A stretch of DNA of 64,000 nt, from NCBI GenBank assembly GCA_004369045.1, contig ML213511.1, positions 459,327 through 523,326 on the forward strand. The letters run 5' to 3'. The notes under the pieces were generated by a model, which saw only the letters and a program-made list of their open reading frames with translations, was not told the origin of the DNA and made no database searches. The stretch is from Heliocybe sulcata. Lineage: Eukaryota > Basidiomycota > Agaricomycetes > Gloeophyllales > Gloeophyllaceae. Within the stretch, counting starts at the first letter, position 1. Each line of letters opens with the position of its first letter. Below, one piece after another: positions 21,860-32,000 of this stretch. A program made the translations under genes and the position numbers.

Positions 21860-23485
21860 CTAATGGTCGCAACCGACATTCAGCGACTTGTTGATAGACA
21901 GTTTATAAATCATAAAGCACTCACACCGATATTTCCTCAGACTAGGATCTCTCACTGACCTCTCAAGGGCCTCCTTCTCCAGCTGCAAACTAACGTCCAC
22001 ACCATTCTCCCACCACTTCTCCTTTCCCTCCCGTCCTCTTCCCGGAGCCTCCATAACCTGCACCACCCCGTCACACAGCGGCATGATAGAGCTCACATAC
22101 AGCGGCTTCTCATTTTCCATAAACTGGACATCGTACATCCCCAGCTTTAGCCAGGAGGTAAATATCACATGCCGTTTACCGAGAAACCCGTTCCACACCC
22201 GCTGTGGTGTGTCCTCGTACGCGAAGTCGTGCAACAGCGCCCCGAGAGAGTCGTTGTCGAATGCGTCGATCGTCTTGCGTATCTTGCTTGCAATATTTCC
22301 TAGACCGTCTTCGCTCGGAGAAGATTTGACTGCCGCCAGGACGATCGGCGACCCGACATAGGTGTCGGGTACGAGGCGTCCGCGCATGCCAAGTGTGGTA
22401 ATACAGTACACCTCCCGCTCGTCGCGGTCTAGCGCGCGGGCGCGGTTGATGAGAGCCCATACGAACGCCAGCAGAGCGTCAAGATAACTAAGTCTTGCAC
22501 TATGTAGATGGTTCTCATTCTCCGCTACGGCGGCGGACCAGATGTTGTGCACCTCAGCACCAGTAAAGTGCACGACGTATTGCCCCGCCGGCTTCTGCCA
22601 CTCCCACTCGTCCCAAGGCATGGGAGTCCCGAGAGGCCGGTTGACAGTTATCGTCTGCGGGATGCGCGTCGAATCAAACATGAAGGGAGGACAGCCCTCC
22701 GCACTTGCCCAATAGTCATACCTCCTGACGGGCAGGCTCGCAGACTTATGCAGCAGTCCGTCGTCTGGATACTCCCTATCGATATCCCCGAGTGCTCCCT
22801 TATCCAGCAGCTCAGGGTTGAAAATCGGTGCTAACGAGTCTGGGAGAGCGGAGGATGGGTGGAGGTGAACGAAAGACCAGATGTGCATGAATCGGACTAG
22901 GGTGTGCGCGTCTGAAAGCCCGTGAGCAAGCTTGACGCCGATAGCAAGGGCATCGGGAAACTGCGTGACCTGAATATATGCCGAAGGTCCGTTGATTCCA
23001 GGGGGCAAGGGCTCGTCAGGGATGAATGCAGACGTGGGAAGCTGACTCGCATCCCATACGTCAGACTCAGGCGTGTCGGGAATAAGAGACGAGATTGGTC
23101 TCCGTGAGGATGCCAGGACTAGAACAACCCCAGGGTCGGAGGGTGACCCGTACTGTACTTGTAATCGACGAAACCGATAGCGATGGTCGAGCGGGTTGAT
23201 CTTCTCATCCTCGACAAACGATAGCTCTCCCGCCCAGTGCGGGTAGTGACCGAGCGCGTTCTTCAAGGAGGCAGTAAGGGGCGATGGAGATAGAGAGGAG
23301 TGAGAAGGCAGGAGCCAGAAAGCTGCTGCAGGGGCAAAGTTGGCGACTTTTGCGTCAAGAATAGAAAGTGGGGTTGTTGTGGGTTCATTGACACGGTGGT
23401 CTGGGAATATGGGTGTGCTTGAAGTGACTATAACACCCAGAGCTTGATTCACCGGCATGCTGCAGATGCGCGATTCCTGCAACAT
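21860..23485 (-). CDS. BAHD-type (HxxxD) acyltransferase
   Basis: Single-exon gene of 541 residues. It belongs to the transferase family that moves acyl groups from CoA to alcohols or amines. The active-site motif HGLSD (HxxxD) lies in VKLAHGLSDAHTLVRF near residue 195. Other family features are LSILDAKVANFAPAAAFWLL near the N-terminus, LKNALGHYPHWAGEL, and VRRYDYWASAEG before the second half. The structural DFGWG loop is replaced by LGMYDVQF, as in many fungal members. No intron is needed, unusual in this window. The last ~25 residues after RSVRDPSLRKYRCE look less conserved and the true end might differ. A second ATG nine codons downstream (MPVNQALGV) is an equally good start. The acyl acceptor is unknown. 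Confidence 0.85.
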   Translation of the reverse strand: MLQESRICSMPVNQALGVIVTSSTPIFPDHRVNEPTTTPLSILDAKVANFAPAAAFWLLPSHSSLSPSPLTASLKNALGHYPHWAGELSFVEDEKINPLDHRYRFRRLQVQYGSPSDPGVVLVLASSRRPISSLIPDTPESDVWDASQLPTSAFIPDEPLPPGINGPSAYIQVTQFPDALAIGVKLAHGLSDAHTLVRFMHIWSFVHLHPSSALPDSLAPIFNPELLDKGALGDIDREYPDDGLLHKSASLPVRRYDYWASAEGCPPFMFDSTRIPQTITVNRPLGTPMPWDEWEWQKPAGQYVVHFTGAEVHNIWSAAVAENENHLHSARLSYLDALLAFVWALINRARALDRDEREVYCITTLGMRGRLVPDTYVGSPIVLAAVKSSPSEDGLGNIASKIRKTIDAFDNDSLGALLHDFAYEDTPQRVWNGFLGKRHVIFTSWLKLGMYDVQFMENEKPLYVSSIMPLCDGVVQVMEAPGRGREGKEKWWENGVDVSLQLEKEALERSVRDPSLRKYRCECFMIYKLSINKSLNVGCDH

Positions 23486-24822
23486 GATCAGATCAGAGCG
23501 AAGGATTACTCACTTCTGTCCGCTGTAGTCAGCGCCGCACTTGTACCTTCTGTTGAGTGGCCGCCAGCATCAATGCCACTCCGTACTTGTAGTTCTCTGG
23601 AATCGCATCCGAGAGCGGTCCCGCCGCTGCGAGTCAGTCGGTTGTTATGACTCGTTCAGCCGAGCCATAAGCAGAGCATCCTGGCTCCGTGTTCAATGTC
23701 ACGGCAGAGAAGAAGCGAAATTTCTGTGGAGATTATAAGGTCATAACGCGTATACTCGCAAGAGGATAGAGATGTCATACAGCTTTTTCCAATTTGAGTC
23801 AGGCGGGCGCTGTGACATCTGCGCCCTGTAACGAGCACGTGCATAACGCGCACCCTTCTGTCACGCGATTCGCGCATTCGTGCAATGCTGACGCAACAAC
23901 GCGACAGCCCAGCTTATACTTGACGAAGTATCGTGTAACCTTGCCGAGGTAGGCCAGATAGATGATGGATCCAGGAGCGATTCCGTCGCTCGCCCTAGCT
24001 GCTCAGCATCTCCCTCAGGGCATTCCAAGCTTCAGTGCGTTCCAAGGAGGCAAGCAGAACTCCCGGAAATGGCTCCAATACCTAGAGATTGATCGGTTAA
24101 CATAATCTCGAGCTACGAATCCCAACAAAAGGATCAGAAAGCTCCGATATATCGGACGGAAACGTTACCCATGTTTCCAGCTGATCGGTGGCTGGTCTCC
24201 TAGTTTTCAACTCTGGGGTAATAGTTGGTAGGAGTGCAACTAACTGACATAACCTTTGAACGACGAAATTGATACCGCTGGCGGTACAGCAAAGTGGAGT
24301 AACTCAACCACCAGAACCGACAGTCGCGCTTCCTGGTTCCCTCCCATGCTGCTGGCCAGTCAGTGGTCAATGCCGTCAGGGTACCATATGCTAGATCGTA
24401 GTTCAGAGCATTGATCAGTTAGCGTCATGGCCCGCAACCAAAACTTACGCCTTCCAGTTTGAACCTGACAGTGCTGTTCCGATGAGACGCAGAGAGAGAA
24501 TTCCCGGTAAACAAAAAAAAAGAAACGCATGGGGTGACACTCGCGTCGCATAACAGTCACGTGTTACATGCGTTGCTCTCCGTCACGCTCAGTACACCTG
24601 ACCGCGAAGCCGTGTCATGCGACGATGACGCCACAACGCGACATCTCACCTTCGTTGAATAAGTCCTATCTTGGCTCAGAGAAGCTGACTGAGGCCGGCT
24701 ACTCTGACTAAGATAGACCGAACCGTGGATAGATATAAGAGATGTTCACGCTCACCGTTGGCGTTCAACATTTTACCCAAGGCAGCCGCAGCACCCCGGC
24801 CGGAGAATAACCTTATTTGAAG
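23486..24822. other. Intergenic region with a diverged direct repeat
   Basis: No gene seen. Two stretches, about 23825-23960 and 24545-24690, share similar words (cacgtg followed by tcacgc, then acaacgcgaca and cttgacgaag/cttcgttgaa) in the same order. They look like an old duplication of roughly 140 bp. A TATA-like gatataag lies near 24731, about 90 bp before the SDR start. Confidence 0.4.
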
Positions 24823-26063
24823 ATGAGTAACAAGCCTATCTTTGTTGTTGCAGGAATAGGTAATGCTTCGGGTGAGTACGTTCCTGTATCTTAGGCGTAT
24901 CGTCATACATATTAATATTCAATGTGAAAGGCACCGGTGCATCCGCCGCGTACGTTTCCCCATTACTATGTGCCATACAGCATGACAGTATATTAAATTC
25001 TTCATCACAGGCGCATATTCTCGAAGGCGGGTTATCGCGTTGCGCTGATCGCTCGCGACCCATCCGCGCTTGAGACTCTAGCCTCTCAGGTGAACAAGGC
25101 AGGCGGGGAAGCGCACCCTTTCGCCATCAAGGACTACACGCCTCAAACCATCCGAGACACCTTTGCGGCAATTCGGAAGCAATGGCCGAAGGGCCAGAGC
25201 AACGAGATCCGTGCGGCCTTATGGAACACTGGCGCTGCTGTGTGGAAGCCCTTCTTGGAAATCACCGACGAGGAGGTGAAGGAAGGCCTCGACATCAACG
25301 TCGCTGCCGCCTTTGCGTTCTCTAGGGAGGTAATCTTGGAATTCAAGAGCAATGAGCTCAACGATATTGGGAAGGTATACATCTCTCTGTCTTCAGCATC
25401 TTATCTCTGTCTCAGACATACTTTCACGCAGCGAGGTACCCTTATCTTTACTGGAGCCACGGCTGCCATCAGAGGCAATGTGACGACTTCATCCTTCGCT
25501 GCTGGCAAGTTTGGCCTTCGAGCATTGTCCCAGAGTCTAGCGAAAGAATTTGGCAAGCAGAACATACACGTGCGTACGCCACTTGCGCCTTCCTAACCCC
25601 GCTGCTCACAAGCACTACCGTCAATCTGACAGGTTGCCCATGTAAGTCCGAGAACCTGTGCTGCTTCTGTCCGCTGACCACGCAAATTAAATTGGTCCAA
25701 TAGGCTATCATAGATGGCGGTCAGTTATTTGCGTTTCGCATCTCGGTCAAAGGAGAGCTCAATAGCTAACGTCCTTGATCCATAGTGATCGCAACCGGCC
25801 GCCAGCTTGCCCGCCATGACGATGACTGGGCCAACAACGGAGACGTCCGCCTGGATCCCGACAGCATTGCCAAGGTACTTTCGCTTCCGCTTAACTGACA
25901 TTCGCGGTGCTCACTTGTATCCAGTCCTATCTGTATCTTGCGAACCAGGATCGCAGTGCCTTCACGTGGGAATTGGACCGTACGTGCTTCTCTTTAATAT
26001 GGGATTACTGTGCGACTAACACAGTCTGCGTCTATAGTCCGCCCTGCGCATGAGAAGTGGTAG
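24823..26063 (+). CDS. Short-chain dehydrogenase/reductase, copy A
   Basis: Nine exons: 24823-24871, 24931-24949, 25011-25374, 25432-25569, 25633-25641 (only 9 nt, coding Val-Ala-His), 25704-25719, 25786-25874, then one starting after the acceptor near 25925, and a final exon ending at the TAG at 26061. The nucleotide-binding loop is GIGNASGTGASAA, followed by YRVALIARD. NVAAAFAFSREV and LIFTGATAAIRG follow. At the catalytic position the sequence is SFAAGKFGLRALSQSLAKE, so Phe stands where SDRs have the proton-donating Tyr, while the Lys four residues on is kept. The end reads WELDLRPAHEKW. A close sister with the same exon plan lies inverted at 40.06-41.29 kb. Substrate unknown. Confidence 0.9.
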
Positions 26064-26139
26064 ATAGCTTTGCTGGAACCCGGGTGACTAAGCTGGCGGA
26101 ACGAAAATAAATAATCACCACATGTAAGATACGTTGTTC

Positions 26140-27103
26140 TTATCTCAGGTCTCTCCAATCCTGTTCGATATCGCGCTCTCCTGATTGAACCTGCAACCAT
26201 GCATCTTTCCAATCTTGTTCCTTCAACGTAGCCGCAGGCGGAAGCAATCTGAATCTCACCCTCCCCAATTCTTCATTCATGCGTATGATCAAGGCACAAT
26301 CCGGCTGTGCAGTGACGGCTGGTTCGTTTTCGCAGACCTGCACGATATACTTGACTACGCAGGGCGGCAGCAAGGGAGCGTCGGTGTCTAGCTCCTCTTC
26401 CCCTTCGAAGTCGAAGAGGGAACTGAAAAAGTCTGCGGTGTCGGGTTCCGTGAGCGTTACCCCGGATAAGCGGATGCTTATGAGGGATTCACTGCAAGGG
26501 ATTCGTAAAAGCTGGGCAAGCGAGTTATGGGTATCTGCCAACGATGACGGATGGTGCACCGCCAGATGGACATGCGTGAGCCGTGGAAACTGGGGAGGAT
26601 GATTTGCGATTATTTTTATCCGGGGTACGGCCAGCTTCAAATGTGTAAGCCGAGGGAAGTGTATCCACTTGAGGACAATTGCTATGTCGTTACCGTTGCT
26701 GACATTGTCTGTGGCAAAGACGAGGGTTTCGATGGTAGGAGCGACGGCAGACAGGAAGTCTTTCACTGCGGTGCGGGTTCGCTATTAGTAGCTGAGGGTG
26801 AGCTTGATGGCTCGACCTACGCAAGTAGCGATGTAGAACGTATCGTTCGTTCGTCCGAGCCGTGGTCAGGCATATGTGGCGCAAATTATTCCGGGACGCC
26901 TCACTTGATGCCTCGAACGCTCCCATGAAGGACCTGATCTGCTGCGGTCCTCCTGCAAGGGCCACAGAGTGGAACTTGTGAGTCTCGGTCAACACTTTCC
27001 AAGTCCTGGATACGAGTTGAAGGGAGCAGGCAGTCGGCCCACCATCACAGCAGGCGAGACGTATGATATCAAGAAGGAGCTCAGTAGGAAGGATATCGAT
27101 CAT
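26140..27103 (-). CDS. F-box-like protein, family copy 1
   Basis: Two minus-strand exons, 27103-26821 and 26765-26140, giving 302 residues. The N-terminus is F-box-like: ILPTELLLDIIRLACCDGG, then TACSLQLVSRTWKVLTE, ending in HKFHSVAL. The rest is weakly leucine-rich (FPRLTHLKLAVP, FPRLTHVHLAVHH, SLISIRLSGVTL) and closes with RVRFRLLPPA and a polar tail. Three relatives with the same block order lie at 27.7, 45.4 and 54.8 kb. F-box proteins normally bind Skp1 and present substrates to an SCF ubiquitin ligase, but the Skp1 contact is inferred. This copy and the next are divergent neighbours sharing 568 bp of upstream DNA. Confidence 0.72.
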
Positions 27104-27671
27104 TTCCGTCGGACCCTTGCCGGAGGATGTTGAAATGTCGAATGCTGAAGCTTGAAGTCTGGTTCTCTACCGAGGCAGATGTCGGACGGCAAGAGAAAAA
27201 CCTCTCCCACATCATGACTCGTCAGTCGTGATGCATTGATACTGAGTCTTGATCGCAGCAACATGCTAGCTGTATTAGAAAAACGGAAATGGGAGGTGCT
27301 TTGCTTAGAAAGGTATGGATCTTACACGCAGCTATCATTAGGTTTTAGACAATATCCTAGCGCACCCAACTTTCAGGGTACTGCCAGAAGTGCTGCTCGA
27401 ATTCCGGTTTAATCTGGGTGACATCGAGAGAAAAGCCAAACTGGAATAGTTGGACTGTCGAAGATGGTAGTTGAACGTTTGCTTGAAAGTAGGGAATGGA
27501 TTCCTGCGAGCGCGTGCTACTGACAAGAGAACAGCGATTTCCGCATTCCGACGTATTGTTTGGCGCGACCAAATAAGGCGCTCGCGCGAGCCACAGTTCG
27601 ACGCTCCGTCTTTATATCCTTTCATTCGAACTCACACTTAACGACGACTCTCTCCAAGTACCGAGCTGCCA
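27104..27671. promoter_or_regulatory. Bidirectional upstream region between two F-box-like genes
   Basis: Shared upstream DNA of copies 1 and 2. The last ~110 bp before copy 2 (from about 27560) is similar to the DNA upstream of copy 3 near 46.6 kb, including ccaaataa, gcgctcgc and gccacagttc, so the promoter was duplicated with the gene. A TATA-like tttatatcc lies at about 27610. Confidence 0.45.
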
Positions 27672-28739
27672 ATGCCTCTACCAGAAACTGCTGCGATGCA
27701 GCCGGATCCACTGCCTCTCGAATTACTCGAGTACATCGTTTGTCTGGCCTGTTGCGATGGTGGCCAGACCGCTTGTTCTCTGCAGCTTGTCTCCAAGCGC
27801 TTACAGACTGTCACGGAGAGATATAGATTTCGTACCCTGGCCCTAACGAGCCTGTTGAAGATACAGCCCTTCCTCCATGCTTTCGAGGACTCTGCCATCG
27901 CGTCCAAACGTAGCGTTCGTCATGTGTTCTTGACAATAGAGGCGGGCCTACCCATCACTGTAATGAGCCGATGGTACATTGGTTTTGGAGGTGAGTTATG
28001 CCTCAAGCTCTGAATCGCCGCTGAATTATTAATCACACATGCGTGCACTGCAGTAACCCGCTTCCTAGAAGCGATTGCTGCAAACGTCGAGACTCTGGTA
28101 CTCTCCACGGAAGGATCCGAGTATGGCAATGGCATCGTCCAAGCGCTCATGCTTGTCAAGCTTGGCTTTCCCCGTCTCACACACTTGACACTCGTCGTTC
28201 CATGGATATACCATGACATACCACATCATCCGGCCTCTGCGCCTCCCTTCATGCGCCATGAGCTGTGTCCCGGCCTAACGCACATCCATTTCGCTCTCGG
28301 CACACCCATGGACCTTCTATCTTCTTATAAGCCGCTTTCGTGTCTCTTATCACTCTCACCCAGCGCTTCCTTGCAGAGCGTTCGCCTCTCGGGCATCAGT
28401 GGTCGCGGCCTACCCATCTTTCTGCGTCATTTCCTCAGGCTGCGAGAAGGTCTTCCTCCCTCTGGTCTCTTCTTGCCCTTCCCAATGCACCCCCTGCCCC
28501 TCAGCGTCCGAAGCTGCATCATTCAATTAGGCCGTGACCAAGAGGGGATGGACGATCCGTCTACGATTCCGGAGTTGACCGACATCATTAGCATGAACAA
28601 CGAAAGAGGCAGCGTCAAGTTCAAACTGCTTCCACCCGCCCGTGCTATGAACGGACAATCACGGAAAGAGATCTGGCTGCAGGTCCAAGCGCACGAAAGG
28701 GATATCGATGAAGATTGGAAGTTGGATTCCGATCCTTAA
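27672..28739 (+). CDS. F-box-like protein, family copy 2
   Basis: Two exons, 27672-27990 and 28054-28739, giving 334 residues. It opens MPLPETAAMQPDPLPLELLE and continues YIVCLACCDGGQTACSLQLV, then RYRFRTLAL and a helical stretch ending SVRHVFLTIE. After the intron come ANVETLVLSTEG, FPRLTHLTLVVPW, LTHIHFALGTP, LQSVRLSGISGRG and the tail VKFKLLPPAR. Copy 3 at 45.4 kb (minus) is its closest relative, near identical over the first 60 residues, so the two arose by a recent inverted or dispersed duplication. The family role is probably substrate recognition for SCF ubiquitin ligases, by analogy only. Confidence 0.75.
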
Positions 28740-29070
28740 ATAAGGTACCCACAATTGCGAACATGTCTCAGCACCTATGCAGCGCACGACGCTATAGTTA
28801 CTGAGAGGACGCGAAGCTTGAGCTCCTAGAGTCGAGTGATTCAACAAGTCACATTACGGCTACAGTCCGCACAGCGCCAGCGTAGACTTACGAATTATTC
28901 CCAAACATCCTGTCTATGACGCGATAAAACTACAGTACTAATGCACGAGGAACATACCACGGAAAACAATAATGACAAGAAACCGCCTAGAAGTACAAGA
29001 CTGCATCTGAAAAGCTTCACAAGAGAATAAACCACCACCATTTTGTACATATGTACAGCTACGATACCGT
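28740..29070. other. Convergent 3' intergenic region
   Basis: About 330 bp between the 3' ends of F-box copy 2 and the Zn2Cys6 regulator. No gene or repeat seen. Confidence 0.5.
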
Positions 29071-32000
29071 CTAACCGATGGGCACGGGAGCAGCGTTCAT
29101 ATGAGGCATGCCATTGACGTAGCCATTAACTTCGACATTCTGCGTATGACCCATGATTCCGTTGAGTTCATTGACTCCATTCATTGGCGCGTTGCTTGAC
29201 CACGAAAACCTGACCAGGAGCAAATCGAAGGTAAACGTTCACATCAGCCAACCATTACAATGCGGGGGTTCAAATACCCTGGCATCATCATATTGTCCCA
29301 CCACGCGGGGTTTTTGATCGCGCGCATTGTCGCCAACATCTCTTGCTCGAATCCGCCGTTCAAGTCGCCCATGCCGTATCCAGTCGAGTCGAGGAATCCG
29401 CCCACGTCGATAGGGCCGGTGCCTTGAGCGTACGTAGTTTCAGGTTCGTAAACGGGGGTGAGAGGTCTTGCTTCCCGCCCCGATACGGTCCTGCTCTGAG
29501 TGATGTCCTGGTACCCAGGCTGTGGCGGTGCGACCGAAAAGACCTGGCTTGTCGCAGTGGAACCCGGAGGAATGGCAAATCCTGCAGAGGTGTTGACATT
29601 GCCTGATGATGGCGGCTGGTAAATCTGCAGGCGACCACTGGTAGCTCCATCTCGGCGGTGTCTTTGCAGCAGCCCGGCCAAGAAACGAGCATAAAGCTTG
29701 GGCGTGTGACGGTCATCAATAGCAATCTCAGGCGAGCTCTGAATCTGGATGAGACGAGCAATCAAGTCGAAGATTTGTGTCTCCGACTCAGGCGTCAGAA
29801 GGTTCTGGAACTCGGGACGGAGGAGCTAGCGAGAAATCTGGCATTAGCTGTGAACGTGGTGAGTGAGAAGACCTAACGCACCTTGAGAAGGAAGGCAGAG
29901 GCGAAGGCAGCGAAAACAAAGTAGCCTAGTCGAAGCGGTCAGATGTAGACCGGCCGTACGTAGTGACGATACCTACCGTCTGGAGAATACTTCATATAGC
30001 CGCTCGGTGCGAGGTCTTCGATCATGATTCTCACCACGTTTTTGGCGGACTCGAAGCACTGCAGCCGAACAACGCTAAGTTACTACGATCGTGCGCCTAG
30101 AAGGCTGGACCCACCTTGCTGAAGAATAGCTGGTCCGTCAGCTCGATGCCCCTCTCGAAAGCTTGCTGGAAACCGAAGGAGTACATGACAAGCCGAGAGT
30201 AGTTCACCAGGCTGGAACGGAAGTGAGCAGATCATATCGGCGGCTACATGTTCGCCACTTACAAAGGTGCAAGAGCAACTCGAATACTGCATCCCGGATC
30301 TGCGACACGGAGGTTAGACCTGTCGCTACATAGACGGGCATATGCGAACTGACCATTTGGATCAGAGTCCTCATGGAACCGGCGATCCCACTCTGCATGG
30401 AAGTCTTCTAGCTTTCGGTCAAACGCCAACGTAATGTCCCGGAAGTCAATATTCTAGCCACCTCGATCGTAAGCACAAGGCGAATAGAAAACTTTGTCAG
30501 TGTCTGACCTTGTTGAGACCGGTAGGGGAATCCGGATCAGAGTATATGGCCTCGTGGAACTCGGCGACTATCCGGAGCAGAGTCGAGTACGCACAAATAT
30601 GGATGTCATACTTGTGAAGGTTAAATGCAGACGTCAGCAGACGGTACAGTCCTTACTGGGAAACAATCATACCTTGTCATTGTACGGCGAAGACCTGTAC
30701 CAGTCTTTGCAATGCCGGGTGATGCTGCACCGGCGCGTTAGAACGTGACCCAAGCTAGAGTTTGGACCACCTACTAGTCCTCCTTAATCGTGGACGGTTT
30801 CCCAAACTGAGTCGCCACAGATCGGTCGAGGTTGAAGCAGATCATCCATGTCCTAGTGCGGTTCAGGACTTCCCGTGCAGCCTTCTCGGTCGCAGATTTG
30901 ACCGTTGGCAGCTGATGCAAGTTAAGATCCGTGGCAAGCCTATATCAAGTGCGGCATAGGTCAATCGATGACACTTGTATTCCACAGAGGATTTCCCATA
31001 CCTAATCGCCAGGCCCGTGTAGAGCCAGCTCCGGTCTTCTTCCCAGCGCTTAGCCGGAACCGCATAGTAGCTCATGAGTAGGTATGCCTGGCACAACTCA
31101 ACAGACTTCCATCCATTGATCAACGCGTTTGCCGCTTCACTTTTTGCAAAGTGCATGGCGATGGCATAGATTTCGGACTTCTCAGGATAGAAGCGAGAAG
31201 ATATGGCACAGACTACCCAGGGTTCGTTAGACATACACCGGCACCTTTACAGAGGCATACGTCACTCACTGACGGTGAACAAGAACGGACACCTCGCAAA
31301 TGTCGTGCTCGGAGTATGCAGCAGCGGGTTGAGGAGGGACAGGAACGGCTAAATTGCAATCCTTAGCTTCGATAAGGCCATGGACAGGCGAGATACACAC
31401 GTTGATCTTAGTATAGAAGCTAGGCAGAGCAGGTCAGCGTCGTTATTCGGTACACCATAATGCAAAGCATACATGTCAAACAGCTTTTCCACGTCCTGCG
31501 GCGTGACCAGCCCGTGGACCAATATCTCCGGAGGACTGTGCTGCTCAATGAGAGTAGCTCGAATAGTGAGGTCACTAGCCGGACCAGGCATGAAGTAGGT
31601 TTCATTGGCGACACCCTACAGAATGGTAAGGCTGAGGAATGGTCATAGTCACAGCTCCGGGGAGAATACGCACTACGTTGTCGTCGTCGAGGGCTTCTTC
31701 CCTTTCTTTTGCAGTCAGATGGGTCTTGCTCTTGCTCTTAGTCTTCTTAGTCGTGTTACTCAGACTGAGATCAGCAATAAGCCCAAGAGGTACCGCCGTA
31801 TCCGGCAGTGTGGCGGGAGCCGTAGCATCGTCATCATCCTCTTGCGGTTGCTGCAGAGACTCCTCGTGGTCGTCATCAGAGTCAGACACTTGCTCCTCGC
31901 CTTGGCGAGAGGCCAAGCTGAAAGCAGCAGGACCGCCTTTGCCACCAGCAGTGCGCACCGACTCTTGCAAACGATCCAACCAAGCGATGACATCTTGATT

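Noticed and set aside
21860-26063. A biosynthetic cluster made of the acyltransferase, the SDR and the distant terpene-synthase-like gene
   Set aside because: The terpene-synthase-like gene is more than 24 kb away behind many unrelated genes, and its active site is degraded. Adjacency of two enzyme genes alone is weak evidence.
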